27,200 nucleotides of DNA from the NCBI GenBank assembly GCA_041621405.1, contig JBFKAV010000029.1, forward strand, positions 1 to 27,200, written 5' to 3'. The notes below the pieces were generated by a model. It was not told the origin of the DNA. It saw only the letters and a list, made by a program, of their open reading frames with translations, and did no database searches. The DNA is from JBFKAV01 sp041621405 (GTDB lineage Bacteria; Pseudomonadota; Alphaproteobacteria; Rhodobacterales; Rhodobacteraceae). This document shows positions 25,858 through 27,200 of the stretch, one piece after another; within the stretch, counting starts at the first letter, position 1; every line of letters begins with the position of its first letter. The translations under genes and the position numbers were made by a program.

Positions 25858-27200
25858 ATGACGTTCAACCCTGGGACCCTCCCTCCGCTGCCCGCCGACC
25901 TTGGCGACGATTTCGACGCCCTGCCGAGTCCCGACTCCGTCATCAATGGCAACCCGCTGGCCGCCCCCCTGCCGGTCTATACCTACGACCAGATCGCCGA
26001 TTACCTGACCGACGGGTTTTGGCTGGATCAGGGCGTTCCGCCGCTCTCATTCGACCTGGCAGCCAATGGCGGCGTCCTCACCTACGATGTCTCGCAGCTG
26101 ACTCCTGCCGGACAGGCTCTGGCCCGCGCGGCCATACAAGCCTGGGCCGAGGTGTCGGGGCTGGTCTTCCAGGAGGTCGACACTGGCGGCACGGGCGCAG
26201 ACATCAACTTCGACGATTCCGACCCCTCCGGCGCCTATGCCTATTCGACCTACGACGGCAACGGCAACATCATCCAGAGCTTCGTCAACATCCCGACCAG
26301 CTGGCTCCTCACCTACGGAACCGGCATCGACAGCTATTCCTACCAGACCTATCTGCACGAGCTCGGCCACGCGCTGGGCCTTGGCCATGCCGGCGACTAC
26401 AACGGCTTCGCCAACTATCCCGCTGACGCGCTCTACGCGAACGACAGCTGGCAGGCGACCGTGATGTCGTACTTCGACCCGATCCAGAACACCTTCATCA
26501 ACGCCTCCTTCGGCTTCGCCATCACGCCGATGATCGCCGACATCGTGGCGATCCAGAACCTCTACGGGCCGGCCACAGATACGCGGCCGGGCAACACCAC
26601 CTATGGCGACGGCAACAATACCGGCAATTCCATCTTTGCGCTGACGGGCACGGCGCTGCTCACCATCTACGACAGCGGCGGCATCGACACGATCAATCTC
26701 GCCAGCCGCAGTAATGCGCAGCGGCTCGACCTCGCGCCGGAATCGATTTCCGACATCAACGGACGCATCGGCAATCTGTCGATCGCCCGCGGCACGATCA
26801 TCGAGAACGCGATCACGGGCTCGGGCAACGACTCCGTCACGGGCAACAGCGCGGCCAACGTGCTCGACAGCGGTGGCGGCAATGACACGCTTCTCGGCCA
26901 TGCCGGCAACGACACGCTTCTCGGCGGCGGCGGCGAGGACCGGCTGGAAGGCGGCGGCGACAACGATTCGATCGACGGCGGCGACGGCGACGACGAGCTC
27001 CTGGGCCAGGCGGGCAACGACACGCTGAACGGCGGCGAGGGCAACGACAACATCTCGTCGTCGGACGGCGACGACCTGGCCGACGGTGGCGGCGGCGACG
27101 ACCGGATGGGCGGCGGCCTCGGCAACGACACGATGGACGGCGGGCTCGGCAACGACTTCATGGGCGGCGGCCCCGGCGACGACACCGTGCGCGGCGGCCC
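25858..27200 (+). CDS. Serralysin-like M10 metallopeptidase with RTX repeats, 3' end cut
   Basis: Secreted zinc endopeptidase; the first 447 residues are in the window and no stop is reached. There is no N-terminal signal, as expected for type I secretion. The catalytic domain (about 40-270) carries HELGHALGLGH (167-177, zinc ligands His167, His171, His177, catalytic Glu168) and the Met-turn TVMSYFD (Met203). After IADIVAIQNLYG the M10 C-terminal domain begins, then glycine-rich calcium-binding nonapeptides (from about 321). The start ATG 25858 has AAAGAGAG upstream. No type I secretion genes are in the window. It may help process surface material, but that is inference. Confidence 0.95.
   Translation, partial: MTFNPGTLPPLPADLGDDFDALPSPDSVINGNPLAAPLPVYTYDQIADYLTDGFWLDQGVPPLSFDLAANGGVLTYDVSQLTPAGQALARAAIQAWAEVSGLVFQEVDTGGTGADINFDDSDPSGAYAYSTYDGNGNIIQSFVNIPTSWLLTYGTGIDSYSYQTYLHELGHALGLGHAGDYNGFANYPADALYANDSWQATVMSYFDPIQNTFINASFGFAITPMIADIVAIQNLYGPATDTRPGNTTYGDGNNTGNSIFALTGTALLTIYDSGGIDTINLASRSNAQRLDLAPESISDINGRIGNLSIARGTIIENAITGSGNDSVTGNSAANVLDSGGGNDTLLGHAGNDTLLGGGGEDRLEGGGDNDSIDGGDGDDELLGQAGNDTLNGGEGNDNISSSDGDDLADGGGGDDRMGGGLGNDTMDGGLGNDFMGGGPGDDTVRGG
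26818..27200 (+). repeat. RTX calcium-binding nonapeptide repeats
   Basis: At least ten in-frame GGxGxDxxx-type units, such as GGGGNDTLL and GQAGNDTLN, continue to the window end. These fold into a calcium-filled beta-roll outside the cell and mark type I secretion. The DNA is correspondingly repetitive (GGCAACGACACG-type units). Confidence 0.93.

Noticed and set aside
26870..27190. Tandem DNA repeat resembling a minisatellite or CRISPR
   Set aside because: The periodicity is explained by RTX nonapeptide codons in frame with the peptidase gene; units are imperfect and there are no spacers.

Overview
The window is chromosomal DNA from a GC-rich alphaproteobacterium, most likely of the Rhodobacterales/Paracoccaceae group. 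The evidence is very high third-position GC, a CcrM-type GANTC methyltransferase behind rnhB, a dsbA-like gene and a DUF721/DciA gene divergent from mutY, and several small secreted proteins of the kind common in that group. No rRNA, CRISPR array or insertion sequence is visible. One tRNA gene, tRNA-Arg(CCU), lies at about 16350-16422.

Region 1 (1-9858) is housekeeping. clpB (minus) has a plausible heat-shock promoter. Divergent to it run a small conserved-looking protein, an alpha/beta hydrolase and pyrF. After a palindrome-rich non-coding stretch (4789-5229) comes a minus-strand group: DUF721/DciA-like gene, dsbA-like thiol oxidoreductase and a class III CoA-transferase, the last starting at TTG one codon after the dsbA stop. 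mutY runs divergently and is followed by an AlkB-type integral-membrane monooxygenase.

Region 2 (about 9900-12170) is visibly less GC-rich and reads like an acquired patch. It holds a small secreted protein of unknown function, an AraC-family regulator and a palindrome-rich non-coding stretch.

Region 3 (12170-16424) contains ccrM with a strong terminator and three GANTC sites in its leader, rnhB, a secreted protein with a duplicated two-cysteine module, a small secreted protein, a two-pass membrane protein with a C-terminal winged-helix-like domain, a small membrane protein and the tRNA.

Region 4 (16500-27200) is a cell-surface region. A GntR-like LacI-family regulator overlaps a UDP-glucuronate 4-epimerase-like gene. 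A decayed CAP-domain gene and a small secreted peptide follow. Then come the polysaccharide genes: a membrane-bound nucleotide-sugar dehydratase/epimerase (FlaA1/CapD type), an initiating sugar-phosphate transferase coupled to a KpsM-like ABC permease (both minus), and, divergently, KpsE-like and KpsT-like genes. Together these can make a nucleotide-sugar precursor, place the first sugar on the lipid carrier and export the glycan through a group 2-type ABC system. No outer-membrane KpsD/Wza-like component or glycosyltransferase for chain extension is in the window. The right edge holds an unrecognised secreted 137-residue protein followed closely by a serralysin-type M10 metallopeptidase with RTX repeats, cut by the window end.
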